NCBI GenBank assembly: GCA_045113315.1
Contig: JBGUIX010000005.1
Coordinates: forward strand, 57,749-121,748
DNA: 64,000 nucleotides
Reading direction: 5' to 3'
DNA from: RUG13091 sp045113315
Lineage (GTDB): Bacteria > Bacillota_I > Bacilli_A > RFN20 > CAG-826
Made by a program: the position numbers and the translations under genes. Shown piece after piece: positions 24,826 to 32,537 of the stretch. Below the pieces are notes generated by a model. The model saw only the letters and a program-made list of their open reading frames with translations, made no database searches and was not told the origin of the DNA. Position 1 is the first letter of the stretch. Every line of letters begins with the position of its first letter.

Positions 24826-25547
24826 AATCTTTCTTTCCTATTTTATTTGCCTCTTTATTTTCTTTAGGCCCTAAAAATGCTGGCCCATCTTTTGATTATA
24901 AAGAACATTTACACGTTACTTTAAATGAAAGAAATAATTACACGTTGGAATCTATCGACGATATTGATTACGATAATGAATTTCGCCTATATCGATATAA
25001 TGATCTATTAATAGATGAAATCTCTGATAACGTCTTTGATGGGATTGATGTTAATAATCTCGTTTTAACTAATTCTATCACACATATTTCAAGTGATACT
25101 TTTAATAATTCTAATATTAAAAATATTAGATTTACAGGTTCTAAAGAAGAATTTGATTCTTTAAATCTTGATCTAAACAATATTAATGTTTCCTATTACG
25201 CAGTTGATGAAGGCTTTATCAATTATTGGAATAAAAATATTAGACCAATAGAAAAAGCTAATATTTGCGATATTAGTGAAAAGACCTTTAACGAAGTATA
25301 TTCCTTATATTCTTCTCTTTCTAAAGAAGATTTAGCGGTAGTGAATGAATATGAAGATTCTGCGAAAGCAAAAATTGCTGACTCGATGAAAGAGTTAGTG
25401 AGAGTCTTCGTGGACCCAGAACCCGCTAAAAAGAACAATGATTGGAATCAAACGGGTGCTATTATATTAATTATTTTTATCGCAGTCTTAGGAATGACTT
25501 CGATTACTATTTTCTATCTATTAAAAACCAAGAATCTTATCGGTTAA
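24819..25547 (+). CDS. Secreted, C-terminally anchored protein with a BspA-like leucine-rich segment
   Basis: 242 residues. An N-terminal signal-like helix (FFPILFASLFSLG), an exported domain and one C-terminal membrane helix (about 213-233) followed by a short Lys-containing tail. Residues about 60-115 resemble an LRR_5/BspA-type repeat (ISDNVFDGIDVNNLVLTNSI, then ISSDTFNNSNIKNIRFTGS). The rest is helical. GGAGGA sits 8 nt before the ATG. It is last in the operon; its stop overlaps the minus-strand endonuclease gene by 4 bases. Adhesion or surface-display roles are only a guess from the repeat type. Confidence 0.62.
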   Translation: MVKSFFPILFASLFSLGPKNAGPSFDYKEHLHVTLNERNNYTLESIDDIDYDNEFRLYRYNDLLIDEISDNVFDGIDVNNLVLTNSITHISSDTFNNSNIKNIRFTGSKEEFDSLNLDLNNINVSYYAVDEGFINYWNKNIRPIEKANICDISEKTFNEVYSLYSSLSKEDLAVVNEYEDSAKAKIADSMKELVRVFVDPEPAKKNNDWNQTGAIILIIFIAVLGMTSITIFYLLKTKNLIG

Positions 25548-26836
25548 CCCCAAATCATATCGGCATATTTTGGATGGTCGATAAATGGGTTTCTATTTCC
25601 TTGCACAGAATAAACATAATTATTTCTTGATATTTCAGCAGAACTTACTGGATCTTCAGCGTTCCATTTTCTTAATAAATTAATAGCTTCTGCTTTTGTT
25701 CTTGGTGACATAATGTTTTCAAATTTTAAAGCGGTTTCCGAATAATAGCTTTGGGTGTCTCCGCTTCTTTTTGTGTAATGAAGATAAACATACATGATGA
25801 TTCTTGCGATATCACCTTTAATAGAATTATCAGGTTCAAATACCCCTCTTGTGTAATAAACTTTATCTCCACCTTCATAGGCAAAAGAATTCATTCCTGA
25901 TTTAGGGCCATAAACAATTCCGAATAGAGCGTTACTTCGTTCACTATTAATATCTTTATTACAAGGTCTTATGTGGTGTAAATCACTTCCGGCATATTCT
26001 TTACCGAATAATCCGCCGCTTAAGTTTTGTGCCCAAACGTGTTCTCTTGATAATTGAGTGCATCTAGTTCCAGAATAGAAACAACGGTAATAAGAACCGT
26101 TATAATTATCAGAATATCTAAAATGACTGCTCAAACCATAATAATCCAAGAAATTTTGATGGGTATTTGTCATTAAATTATGGAGTTCACCAAGTAAGGA
26201 ATCTCCTTTCAAAGATGAACTAATGGATGAATAATAACCACCTGATTGATCGGTTGGTTCAGCCTGAGTATATGATACCGGTTCAATTGAAGGAATATTT
26301 TTCTTCAAATGTTTAGTAGGATAACCTTGGAATTCTGGAATTCCTCCTCCACCTGAATATGAATAGTATTTGAAAATACCTTCGATTTCAATGACATCTC
26401 CCGCTTTAATATTTAGCGAACCAAATGTGGCGTTATTGTGAAATGAATATTCCCCTCCACTATAAGTTATTGAAGTAGACGATTTTGATAAGCCATAGAC
26501 ATTGATATTTCCGGTTTTATCAACAAGGTCAAAATTACCATATGAATAATCAGTGGGGTACTCTACTGTTCCTGCTATACGATAAAGGACTGTTTTATTA
26601 TCAGTTGTTCCGTTATGTTCGATGACTTGTTTAATTGATGATTCGACGGCACTTGGATTTTGTTCGTTAATAAGTAACGCACCTGCCCAATCGATATCAC
26701 CTTCATCTTCTTCAGAAGTGGAAGTTGAAGATGTTGGTTTAATTGAAGTTGTGCTTCTTTCATCTGGACCTAATGTACATCCAGATACACCTAAAGATAA
26801 AGCACCCACAAATAGAAATAATAGTTTCTTTTTCAT
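25544..26836 (-). CDS. Extracellular endonuclease I family lipoprotein
   Basis: 430 residues. The signal peptide MKKKLLFLFVGALSLGVSGC (lipid Cys20) is followed by a Ser/Thr-rich linker, an OB-fold-like domain (about 55-180: RIAGTVEYPT, GDVIEIEGIFK) and a C-terminal nuclease domain of the Endonuclease_1/NucM type (about 200-430). The active-site motif is REHVWAQN, then SDLHHIRPCNKDINSERSN with the HH pair and the Asn/Arg of the beta-beta-alpha-metal fold. It would degrade DNA or RNA at the surface, presumably for nucleotide scavenging (inference). Leaderless-type promoter; the 3' end overlaps a convergent gene by 4 bases. Confidence 0.86.
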   Translation of the reverse strand: MKKKLLFLFVGALSLGVSGCTLGPDERSTTSIKPTSSTSTSEEDEGDIDWAGALLINEQNPSAVESSIKQVIEHNGTTDNKTVLYRIAGTVEYPTDYSYGNFDLVDKTGNINVYGLSKSSTSITYSGGEYSFHNNATFGSLNIKAGDVIEIEGIFKYYSYSGGGGIPEFQGYPTKHLKKNIPSIEPVSYTQAEPTDQSGGYYSSISSSLKGDSLLGELHNLMTNTHQNFLDYYGLSSHFRYSDNYNGSYYRCFYSGTRCTQLSREHVWAQNLSGGLFGKEYAGSDLHHIRPCNKDINSERSNALFGIVYGPKSGMNSFAYEGGDKVYYTRGVFEPDNSIKGDIARIIMYVYLHYTKRSGDTQSYYSETALKFENIMSPRTKAEAINLLRKWNAEDPVSSAEISRNNYVYSVQGNRNPFIDHPKYADMIWG

Positions 26837-26842
26837 GCTTTA

Positions 26843-26848
26843 ATCATA
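26843..26848 (-). promoter_or_regulatory. -10 element (TATGAT) of the endonuclease gene
   Basis: On the minus strand TATGAT is followed by TAAAGC and ATG (26836). The gap is 6 nt and there is no Shine-Dalgarno sequence. Confidence 0.62.
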
Positions 26849-26890
26849 ACCGAAATATAACGTATGAGCACTAATATTTTGCGTGCACTC

Positions 26891-26917
26891 TTTACAAGCG
26901 CGAAATGTTGTGATAAA
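26891..26917 (+). promoter_or_regulatory. Promoter of rpmG-secE-nusG
   Basis: TTTACA (26891-26896) and an extended -10, TGT-GATAAA (26909-26917), with a 15-nt spacer. Upstream at 26877-26886, TTTTGCGTGC resembles the -35 region of the rplK and rpsL promoters. The leader to rpmG is about 30 nt and holds GGGGAGGGG. Confidence 0.5.
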
Positions 26918-26956
26918 TTCATTAAGCAAACTTAAGATACGGGGAGGGGCAAATAG

Positions 26957-27103
26957 ATGAGAGAAAAAGTTCTTTTAATTTGCCAAGAGTGTCTATCTCG
27001 TAATTATCAAACAACAATTACCAAAGATCGCACAAAAACTCTCGAAATCAAAAAGTATTGTCCTAAATGTGGTAAGCATACGCTCCACAAAATTAGTAAA
27101 TAA
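26957..27103 (+). CDS. rpmG: 50S ribosomal protein L33
   Basis: 48 residues, typical length for L33. It starts MREKVLLICQECLSRNYQ and keeps the zinc-ribbon form with two CxxC pairs, CQEC near the N-terminus and CPKC near the C-terminus, so it is the Zn-binding type. GGGGAGGGG precedes the ATG. It is followed 12 bases later by secE and then nusG, the order common in Bacillota. Confidence 0.95.
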   Translation: MREKVLLICQECLSRNYQTTITKDRTKTLEIKKYCPKCGKHTLHKISK

Positions 27104-27115
27104 GGAGGAGACATT

Positions 27116-27319
27116 ATGGGTTTAAAAAGTTATGCCAAAGGTGTCGTTAAAGAAGGCAAACGTGTTCGTTGGCCGAAGAGGGATGCTCTTATCCCATCCA
27201 TTATCGTTGTCATTGTTATCGCAGTGGTAGCGGGTTTATTGCTATTCGCAGAAGATGCTGCGGGTGCGAGATTAATCTCACTCCTTAAAGATGCGTTTAA
27301 GAATATCGGAGGTAATTAA
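27116..27319 (+). CDS. secE: Preprotein translocase subunit SecE
   Basis: 67 residues with one C-terminal membrane helix, the short SecE form of Gram-positive bacteria. The amphipathic helix with EGKRVRWPKRDAL (family motif E-x-x-[KR]-[IV]-x-W-P) precedes the transmembrane segment IPSIIVVIVIAVVAGLLLF. AAGGAGGAG lies 7 nt before the ATG. The stop overlaps the nusG start by one base. Confidence 0.95.
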   Translation: MGLKSYAKGVVKEGKRVRWPKRDALIPSIIVVIVIAVVAGLLLFAEDAAGARLISLLKDAFKNIGGN

Positions 27320-27945
27320 TGATGATTGATGAAAATCGTTTTACAGATACCACGACAGACTTCTCTGAAGAATCTGATAGTGGAAAAGGCGATAAATTAG
27401 GCGAAAAAGCTTGGTATGTCGTTAACACTTATTCAACACACGAAAGAAAAGTTGCGGATAACTTAAAAAGACGTGTTGAATCCATGGGATTAGAAGAATT
27501 AATCTTTAGAATTGTTGTCGCTGAACAAGAAGTTCCAGTGATGGATAGAGAAACTGGTTTACCAAGTGGCAAAACCAGAATGAAAAACTTATATCCAGGT
27601 TATGTCTTCGTCGAAATGATTATGACTGACTATGCTTGGTATGTTGTCCGTAATACTCCAGGTGTTACCGGTTTCGTCGGATCTTCTGGTAAAGGTACAA
27701 AACCATTCCCTGTTCCAAGAGAACAAGTCGAACCAGTTCTTAAGAGAATGGGTATGGTCGATGAAAGCATGTACGACCGTTATAAAGAAGGCGATCTTAT
27801 CAAAGTTATTCATGGTCCTCTTGAAGGCACTGAAGGTCACATCCTTAGTATCAACCGTGAAAATGGTGTGGTTGAAGTTGAAACTATCTTCTTTGGTAGA
27901 AGTACGAAAGTTGAAGTTGACTTCTCAGAAATTGAAAAAATCTAA
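27319..27945 (+). CDS. nusG: Transcription termination/antitermination protein NusG
   Basis: 208 residues. NusG N-terminal domain KAWYVVNTYSTHERKVADNL, the YPGYVFVEM motif and TPGVTGFVG. The KOW domain near the C-terminus has GDLIKVIHGPLEGTEGHI. The first 25 residues are an acidic extension not present in all homologues. Either of two adjacent ATGs (27319 or 27322) can start it; GGAGG precedes both. It ends at a bidirectional terminator facing ktrA. Confidence 0.96.
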   Translation: MMIDENRFTDTTTDFSEESDSGKGDKLGEKAWYVVNTYSTHERKVADNLKRRVESMGLEELIFRIVVAEQEVPVMDRETGLPSGKTRMKNLYPGYVFVEMIMTDYAWYVVRNTPGVTGFVGSSGKGTKPFPVPREQVEPVLKRMGMVDESMYDRYKEGDLIKVIHGPLEGTEGHILSINRENGVVEVETIFFGRSTKVEVDFSEIEKI

Positions 27946-27954
27946 CGGAAATGA

Positions 27955-27980
27955 AAAAGACTGGCGATTGCCAGTCTTTT
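27955..27980. terminator. Bidirectional terminator between nusG and ktrA
   Basis: A perfect 11-bp inverted repeat, AAAAGACTGGC / GCCAGTCTTTT, with a 4-nt loop (GATT). A-tract on one side and T-tract on the other, so it can stop both nusG (plus) and ktrA (minus). Confidence 0.9.
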
Positions 27981-27993
27981 ACTTTGTAAAAAT

Positions 27994-28671
27994 TTATTTC
28001 TTAATCTTTTTCTTGCCGTTAAGTTCTTCACGGAAGCTTTTGATTTCTTTGGTGGTACCAACCACGTAAATTGTGTCATCAGGAAGTAATGAGTCATTAC
28101 CACCAGGAACGAAGGAACGATTGTTTCTAATAATTAAGACGATAGAGACACCATACACTTCTTTGGAATTAAGTTCTCTTAAGGTCACTGGAATAAAGCC
28201 AGGATTGATGATAATTGAGATAATAGAGTATTTACTATCTAAACGATAGAAATCTTTATAGTCGGAGTTACCTAATCTATTCGCTAAAGCGGCACCAGCG
28301 GCTTTTTGAGGAGTGATAACATCGGTAGCACCGAGTTTTTTCATAATTGGCACATAATAGTCATCATCGACACGAACAATAATTTGTTCAATGCCAAATT
28401 CTCTTAAAATAACAGTAGTTAAAATTGAAGCTTCTTTGTTATCACCGAAAGCGACGATAACCGCGTCAACATCACGAATACCGAGTTCTGTTAAAGCTTG
28501 TTCGTTGGTGCTATCAGCGACGAAAGAAGTTGGTAAATATTTCGCTACTTTTTCAATAGCTTCACGATTGTTATCGATAGCGATAACGTCCATACCATTG
28601 TCTAAAAGTTCGTCCACGACAGCGCGTCCGAATTGACCTAGTCCAATAACCGCAAATGATTTTTTCGCCAT
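27994..28671 (-). CDS. ktrA: Potassium uptake regulatory subunit KtrA (RCK protein)
   Basis: 225 residues, cytosolic, one RCK_N plus one RCK_C domain as in KtrA/KtrC. The Rossmann loop is AVIGLGQFGRAVVDEL, with the adenosine-binding acid at the end of the second strand (AIDNN) and FVADSTNEQAL. The C-terminal domain has RELNSKEVYGVS and LLPDDTIYVVG. It gates the KtrB channel through ATP/ADP or c-di-AMP-type ligands (family knowledge). It follows ktrB by 20 bases in the same minus-strand unit, after a GGAG site. Confidence 0.92.
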   Translation of the reverse strand: MAKKSFAVIGLGQFGRAVVDELLDNGMDVIAIDNNREAIEKVAKYLPTSFVADSTNEQALTELGIRDVDAVIVAFGDNKEASILTTVILREFGIEQIIVRVDDDYYVPIMKKLGATDVITPQKAAGAALANRLGNSDYKDFYRLDSKYSIISIIINPGFIPVTLRELNSKEVYGVSIVLIIRNNRSFVPGGNDSLLPDDTIYVVGTTKEIKSFREELNGKKKIKK

Positions 28672-28691
28672 AATTTTTTCTCCTTTATATA

Positions 28692-30107
28692 TTAACCGAT
28701 AAGGAAGTCTTCTTCCACATAGTCATAATGAATATTTTGTTCTTTATCTAAGTTCGCTTGGAAGATTTGTAAGAAAGTCATAGGACCTAATCTACCAAAG
28801 AACATTAAAATGCATAAGGTAATTTTACTACCGACAGTGATATATGGAGTGATACCTGTTGAAACACCGACGGTTCCAAAAGCAGAGAATACTTCGTATA
28901 AGATCGCAGTCGTCTTTTCACTAACGATAATATCTCCTCTTAAATTGTTCGCTTCAAATGTGGCCATCACCAAGAATCCTAATAAGACTAATAAAATTCC
29001 TAAAAAGACTAATGACATCGCTTTCACAATCATATTTGTGGAATAACGACGTTTGAAAGCAGCGACTTGACTTCCTCTAAAATAGGAAAACATCGCTAAG
29101 AAAATCATAAATAGTGTAGTGGTTTTAATACCACCTGCCGTGGATAAAGGTGAACCACCAACAAACATTAGGAAGCAACCAAAGGCTTTACCGGTCATCG
29201 ATAAATTATCTTGATCATAATTAGCGAATCCCGCTGTTCTTAAAGTGACACTTTGGAATAATGCTTCAAAGGCGTTCATCGGGTCAGCTTTGAAACATTC
29301 AGTTAAGGTAAATATACCCCAACCTAATAACAATAAGACCCCTGTGGTCACTAAAACAATTTTGGTAAAAGCTCTCCATTGTTTATGTCTTTTAAAGGAA
29401 AATACATCGATAATAACAAGGAAGGAAATACCACCTGTTACGATTAATATCATGATATAAGTACATAGATAATAATAAGCCCATGTAGGTAAAGAATCGA
29501 TGAGTTCGTTTCCGACACCTCTAATTAAAGAAGTACCACCGAATAAATCAAATCCCGCATTATTAAATGCACTGACGGATGTAAATAAGGAATTCCACAT
29601 TGCAGCACTAGGATTTTTTGGGAACATTTCAAAGAAAACTGGTAAACCAATTAAAAATCCAATAGTCTCAACAGTAAAGGAAATTAAGATCAAACGACGG
29701 ACAAATTTCACAACATCAGCGAAAGAAGTGGAACCGACCATTTGGGAAATTAAGTAACGATCTCTAAACTGTAATTTGCTTCTAAATAATGTGATAAAGA
29801 AGGTTAAGACTGTAATAAATCCTAAACCACCGATTTGAATCATGATTAGAATCACTATTTGACCAAAGAATGTTAATTGATTTCCTATACCGTTTGCATA
29901 TGTACAAAGACCAGTCACACAAGTGGCTGAAACAGCAGAGAATAAGGAATCCATATAATTTCCCCATTTGCCATTAGCTTGTGAAAACGGAAAGGTTAAA
30001 AGTACCGATCCGATAAAAATCACAATCGCAAAGGAAAGAATGACAAGAACATAAGGGTTCATCTGCCAGATCTTTTTCTTGGGTTTTAGGTCTAGTAATT
30101 TGGCCAT
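28692..30107 (-). CDS. ktrB: Potassium transporter KtrB (TrkH/KtrB family)
   Basis: 471 residues from the ATG at 30107. A longer reading from a TTG at 30125 is rejected because that codon overlaps a consensus -10 (TTG-TATAAT). Four M1-P-M2 repeats are recognisable from selectivity-filter segments: SATCVTGLC, SAFNNAGFD, VTLRTAGFAN and FGTVGVSTG. Ten or so hydrophobic spans. It forms the K+-translocating dimer, normally with Na+ or H+ coupling, on a KtrA ring. First gene of the ktrBA unit. Confidence 0.93.
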   Translation of the reverse strand: MAKLLDLKPKKKIWQMNPYVLVILSFAIVIFIGSVLLTFPFSQANGKWGNYMDSLFSAVSATCVTGLCTYANGIGNQLTFFGQIVILIMIQIGGLGFITVLTFFITLFRSKLQFRDRYLISQMVGSTSFADVVKFVRRLILISFTVETIGFLIGLPVFFEMFPKNPSAAMWNSLFTSVSAFNNAGFDLFGGTSLIRGVGNELIDSLPTWAYYYLCTYIMILIVTGGISFLVIIDVFSFKRHKQWRAFTKIVLVTTGVLLLLGWGIFTLTECFKADPMNAFEALFQSVTLRTAGFANYDQDNLSMTGKAFGCFLMFVGGSPLSTAGGIKTTTLFMIFLAMFSYFRGSQVAAFKRRYSTNMIVKAMSLVFLGILLVLLGFLVMATFEANNLRGDIIVSEKTTAILYEVFSAFGTVGVSTGITPYITVGSKITLCILMFFGRLGPMTFLQIFQANLDKEQNIHYDYVEEDFLIG

Positions 30108-30116
30108 ATTCGCCTT

Positions 30117-30122
30117 ATTATA
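30117..30122 (-). promoter_or_regulatory. -10 element (TATAAT) of ktrBA
   Basis: Minus strand TTG-TATAAT ends 9 nt before ATG 30107. No Shine-Dalgarno sequence in between; +1 would fall at or up to about 3 nt before the ATG. Confidence 0.65.
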
Positions 30123-30227
30123 CAACTTTTCTGATATAAAAGTCTATTTTTACCAAATTATTTATAATTTGAAAGGTAATTTTGTTCATATACGAGAATA
30201 ACCTTAAGTAAAAATTTAAAATTTTGC

Positions 30228-30255
30228 TTGCGCTCACTCATACACATTTGATAAA
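30228..30255 (+). promoter_or_regulatory. Promoter of the rplK operon
   Basis: TTGCGC (30228-30233), a 16-nt spacer and GATAAA (30250-30255, inside TGATAAAT). The 11-mer TTTTGCTTGCG across the -35 recurs at the rpsL promoter. Confidence 0.6.
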
Positions 30256-30261
30256 TTATTT

Positions 30262-30378
30262 AAGCATGTTGCCTTCACACACGAGAGGTGTGATACGCGT
30301 GTAAGTAGTATCGTGGAAGGGTGGCGATTCACTCATTAACCACGGCACGGACAAATCTAAAATAGGAGGAATAGTCAC
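30262..30378 (+). promoter_or_regulatory. Structured 5' leader of rplK-rplA
   Basis: About 117 nt between the predicted start of transcription and rplK. Two stems are visible: TCACAC (30275-30280) with GTGTGA (30288-30293), and CGTGG (30312-30316) with CCACG (30340-30344) enclosing GAAGGGTGG. The place matches where L1 binds its own mRNA in other bacteria, so autoregulation is plausible but not shown. AGGAGGA then precedes the GTG start. Confidence 0.45.
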
Positions 30379-30792
30379 GTGAGTAAAAAAATCGCAAAAG
30401 TCGTGAAGATGGAACTTCCTGGTGGCGAAGCTAAACCAGGTCCAAAACTCGCTTCTGCCGGTGTCAATATGGCGAAATTCTGTACAGACTTTAACGCCAA
30501 GACCGCCGATAGACGTGGAGAAGTCGTTCCAGTTCTTATCACAGCTTATGAAGACAAATCATATGATTTCGTCATCAAGACCTCACCAGCTGCAGGTCTC
30601 ATCTTAAAAGCCGCTGGATTACAAAAAGGTAACGCTTTAGGTAGAAAAACAGTTATCGGAAGCATTACCCGTGAACAACTTCGCCAAATCGCGGAGTACA
30701 AATTACCTGACTTAAACAGCAATGATGTTGAGGCTGCTATGAAAGTCATCGAAGGCACTGCCAACAATATGGGCATTGTCGTCAAGGACTAA
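30379..30792 (+). CDS. rplK: 50S ribosomal protein L11
   Basis: 137 residues, close to the usual 141. L11 forms the GTPase-associated centre with 23S rRNA and L10/L12. It starts at GTG (30379), 9 nt after AGGAGGA. Family stretches include GGEAKPGPKLASAGVNM, FVIKTSPAAGLILKAAG and the C-terminal EGTANNMGIVV. First gene of rplKA, 10 bases before rplA. The N-terminus begins directly with the KIAKVVKMELPGG region and is slightly shorter than in most relatives. Confidence 0.97.
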   Translation: MSKKIAKVVKMELPGGEAKPGPKLASAGVNMAKFCTDFNAKTADRRGEVVPVLITAYEDKSYDFVIKTSPAAGLILKAAGLQKGNALGRKTVIGSITREQLRQIAEYKLPDLNSNDVEAAMKVIEGTANNMGIVVKD

Positions 30793-30802
30793 GGAGTAAC
30801 TT

Positions 30803-31486
30803 ATGAAATACGGAAAGAAATATCGCGCTGCTTTAGAAAAAGTTGATGCTGAAAAACTTTACACTATTGAAGAAGCTAGCAAATTAGTCAAAGAAACATC
30901 CACTGTGAAATTTGACGCCACAGTCGATGTCTCATTCAAACTCAACATCGATCCAAAACAAGCTGATCAACAAGTTAGAGGAACTCTCGTCCTACCTAAC
31001 GGCAATGGTAAAACCAAAAAGGTCTTAGCTATTACTGATAAAGTTGAAGAAGCAAAAGCTGCTGGTGCTGATTTCTACGGTGGCCAAGAGATGATTGAAA
31101 AGATTCAACGTGAAAACTGGTTTGAATATGATGTCATCGTCGCAACCCCAAACATGATGGGCTTAATCGGTAGAATTGCTAGAATATTGGGTCCTAAAGG
31201 TTTAATGCCTAACCCAAAAACTGGCACTGTTACTACAGATTTAAGCAAAGCAATTGCGGAAATCAAAGCTGGTAAAGTCGAATATAGAACAGATAAAGAA
31301 GCTAATATGCACGTCTCTATCGGTAGAGTTTCATTCGACGAAAAGAAAATTGCTGAAAATTTACATGCTTTAGTCGATGCCATCTTAAAGGCTCGTCCAG
31401 CTGCAATCAAAGGCAATTACATTAAGACCGCTGTCGTCCATACGACCATGGGTCCAGCGATCAACTTCACATTTAATGGTCGTTAA
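30803..31486 (+). CDS. rplA: 50S ribosomal protein L1
   Basis: 227 residues, standard length. L1 binds the 23S rRNA stalk at the E site and usually represses its own operon by binding the leader. Signature stretches are YTIEEASKLVKET, ILGPKGLMPNPKTGTV and the C-terminal VDAILKARPAAIKGNYIK. AAGGAG precedes the ATG. The next gene, rplJ, lies 140 bases downstream behind a structured leader. Confidence 0.97.
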   Translation: MKYGKKYRAALEKVDAEKLYTIEEASKLVKETSTVKFDATVDVSFKLNIDPKQADQQVRGTLVLPNGNGKTKKVLAITDKVEEAKAAGADFYGGQEMIEKIQRENWFEYDVIVATPNMMGLIGRIARILGPKGLMPNPKTGTVTTDLSKAIAEIKAGKVEYRTDKEANMHVSIGRVSFDEKKIAENLHALVDAILKARPAAIKGNYIKTAVVHTTMGPAINFTFNGR

Positions 31487-31499
31487 TTAAAAAAGATTT

Positions 31500-31615
31500 C
31501 AATATACCGAAGACAGTAACGGACGTCGTGAGTCTTAATAATGTTACCGAGGCATAGAAACATATTTCTAATAACTCAAGTATATTGGAGCCTCAAAAAC
31601 AAATTAGAAAAAGGA
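31500..31615 (+). promoter_or_regulatory. Ribosomal protein L10 leader (autoregulatory mRNA element)
   Basis: The gap between rplA and rplJ contains CCGAAGACAGTAACGGA (31508-31524) and TTACCGAGGCA further on, which recall the kinked-stem core (CCGAAGAC ... CCGAGG) of L10 leaders in Bacillota; TATATTGG near 31580 can pair with the 5' part CAATATA. L10(L12)4 binding to this element represses rplJL translation or promotes termination (family knowledge). Confidence 0.78.
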
Positions 31616-31626
31616 GGTCAAGAATA

Positions 31627-32112
31627 ATGAATAAAGAAGTCTTAGCAGCAAAACAAAGTGTCGTTAAGGAAATCGTTGATAAAGCGAAAAATTCTTCAAC
31701 CATTATCGTTGCGGAATACCGTGGCTTAACAGTCGCTCAACTTCAAGAACTTCGTCGTGCTTTACGTAAAGAAGAATCTGAATTATGCGTCTATAAGAAT
31801 TCATTAGTGGAAAGAGCTAGTGAAGAACTCGGCTACGAACTTAAAGATGTTTTGAGCGGACCTAACGCCATCATCTTCTCAAAAGAAGTGAGTGGTGGTG
31901 CGAAAGTGACCGCTAAATATGCCAAGAGATTTGGTGACACTCTTAAAATCAAGGGTGGTGTCGTCGAAGGAAGATTCGCCGATGCCGACAAGATGAAAGA
32001 AGTCGCAAAAATGCCTGGCAGAGAAGGACTACTTTCAATGTTCTTATCGTGCTTACAAGCACCAATCCGTCAATTTGCTTGCACAGTTAAAGCTGTGGCG
32101 GATGCAAAATAA
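31627..32112 (+). CDS. rplJ: 50S ribosomal protein L10
   Basis: 161 residues from ATG 31627, chosen because AAAAAGGAGGTC sits 8-10 nt upstream; an earlier in-frame codon lies within the L10 leader. L10 anchors the L7/L12 dimers on the ribosome. Conserved parts: STIIVAEYRGLTVAQLQELR, VYKNSLVERA, GPNAIIFS, GGVVEGRF and MPGREGLLSMF. The C-terminal helix that binds L12 is short. Followed after 22 bases by rplL. Confidence 0.97.
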   Translation: MNKEVLAAKQSVVKEIVDKAKNSSTIIVAEYRGLTVAQLQELRRALRKEESELCVYKNSLVERASEELGYELKDVLSGPNAIIFSKEVSGGAKVTAKYAKRFGDTLKIKGGVVEGRFADADKMKEVAKMPGREGLLSMFLSCLQAPIRQFACTVKAVADAK

Positions 32113-32134
32113 CGCCAATTAGGAGGAAAAGAAA

Positions 32135-32512
32135 ATGGCAAAGTTAACAAAAGAAGAAATCGTTGCAGCATTAAAAGAAATGTCTGTAATGGAATTAAAT
32201 GATTTAGTCAAAGCGGTCGAAGAAGAATTCGGTGTTACCGCCGCCGCTCCTGTTGCAGCTGCTGCTGCTCCAGCCGAAGAAGAAGGACCAGCCGCTGGCC
32301 CAAGTGAAGTCTCTTTATTTATCAAGAGCGCTGGCATGAGCAAAGTCCAAGTCATCAAAGCTGTTCAAGCGATCACTGGCTTAGGCTTAATGGATGCTAA
32401 AAAATTAGTCGATGGTGCTCCATGCGCTGTCAAAGAACACATCTCCCCAGTTGAAGCTGAAGAACACAAGAAAGCTTTAGAAGCTGCTGGTGCAGAAGTC
32501 GAAGTTAAATAA
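32135..32512 (+). CDS. rplL: 50S ribosomal protein L7/L12
   Basis: 125 residues. The N-terminal dimerisation helix (MAKLTKEEIVAALKEM), Ala/Pro-rich hinge (about 36-56) and C-terminal factor-binding domain (KVQVIKAVQAITGLGLMDAK) are in the usual order. GGAGGAAAAG precedes the ATG. A weak AT-rich hairpin (AAGTTAA/TTAACTT, 32502-32519) overlaps the stop and could modulate read-through to the methyltransferase and rpoBC, though it lacks a T-run and is unlikely to be a full terminator. Confidence 0.97.
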   Translation: MAKLTKEEIVAALKEMSVMELNDLVKAVEEEFGVTAAAPVAAAAAPAEEEGPAAGPSEVSLFIKSAGMSKVQVIKAVQAITGLGLMDAKKLVDGAPCAVKEHISPVEAEEHKKALEAAGAEVEVK

Positions 32513-32537
32513 TTAACTTTAGTTAAATCCGTTATCT

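Noticed and set aside
30108..30125. TTG start giving KtrB six more residues
   Set aside because: The TTG is part of the extended -10 (TTG-TATAAT); the ATG at 30107 fits the leaderless pattern and usual KtrB length.
32119..32358. Antisense open frames within r-protein, rpo and fusA/tuf genes
   Set aside because: They mirror codon bias of highly expressed genes on the plus strand and lack promoters, start sites and family motifs.
32502..32519. Terminator between rplL and the methyltransferase gene
   Set aside because: The AAGTTAA/TTAACTT hairpin is AT-only and has no T-run; at most a weak attenuator.
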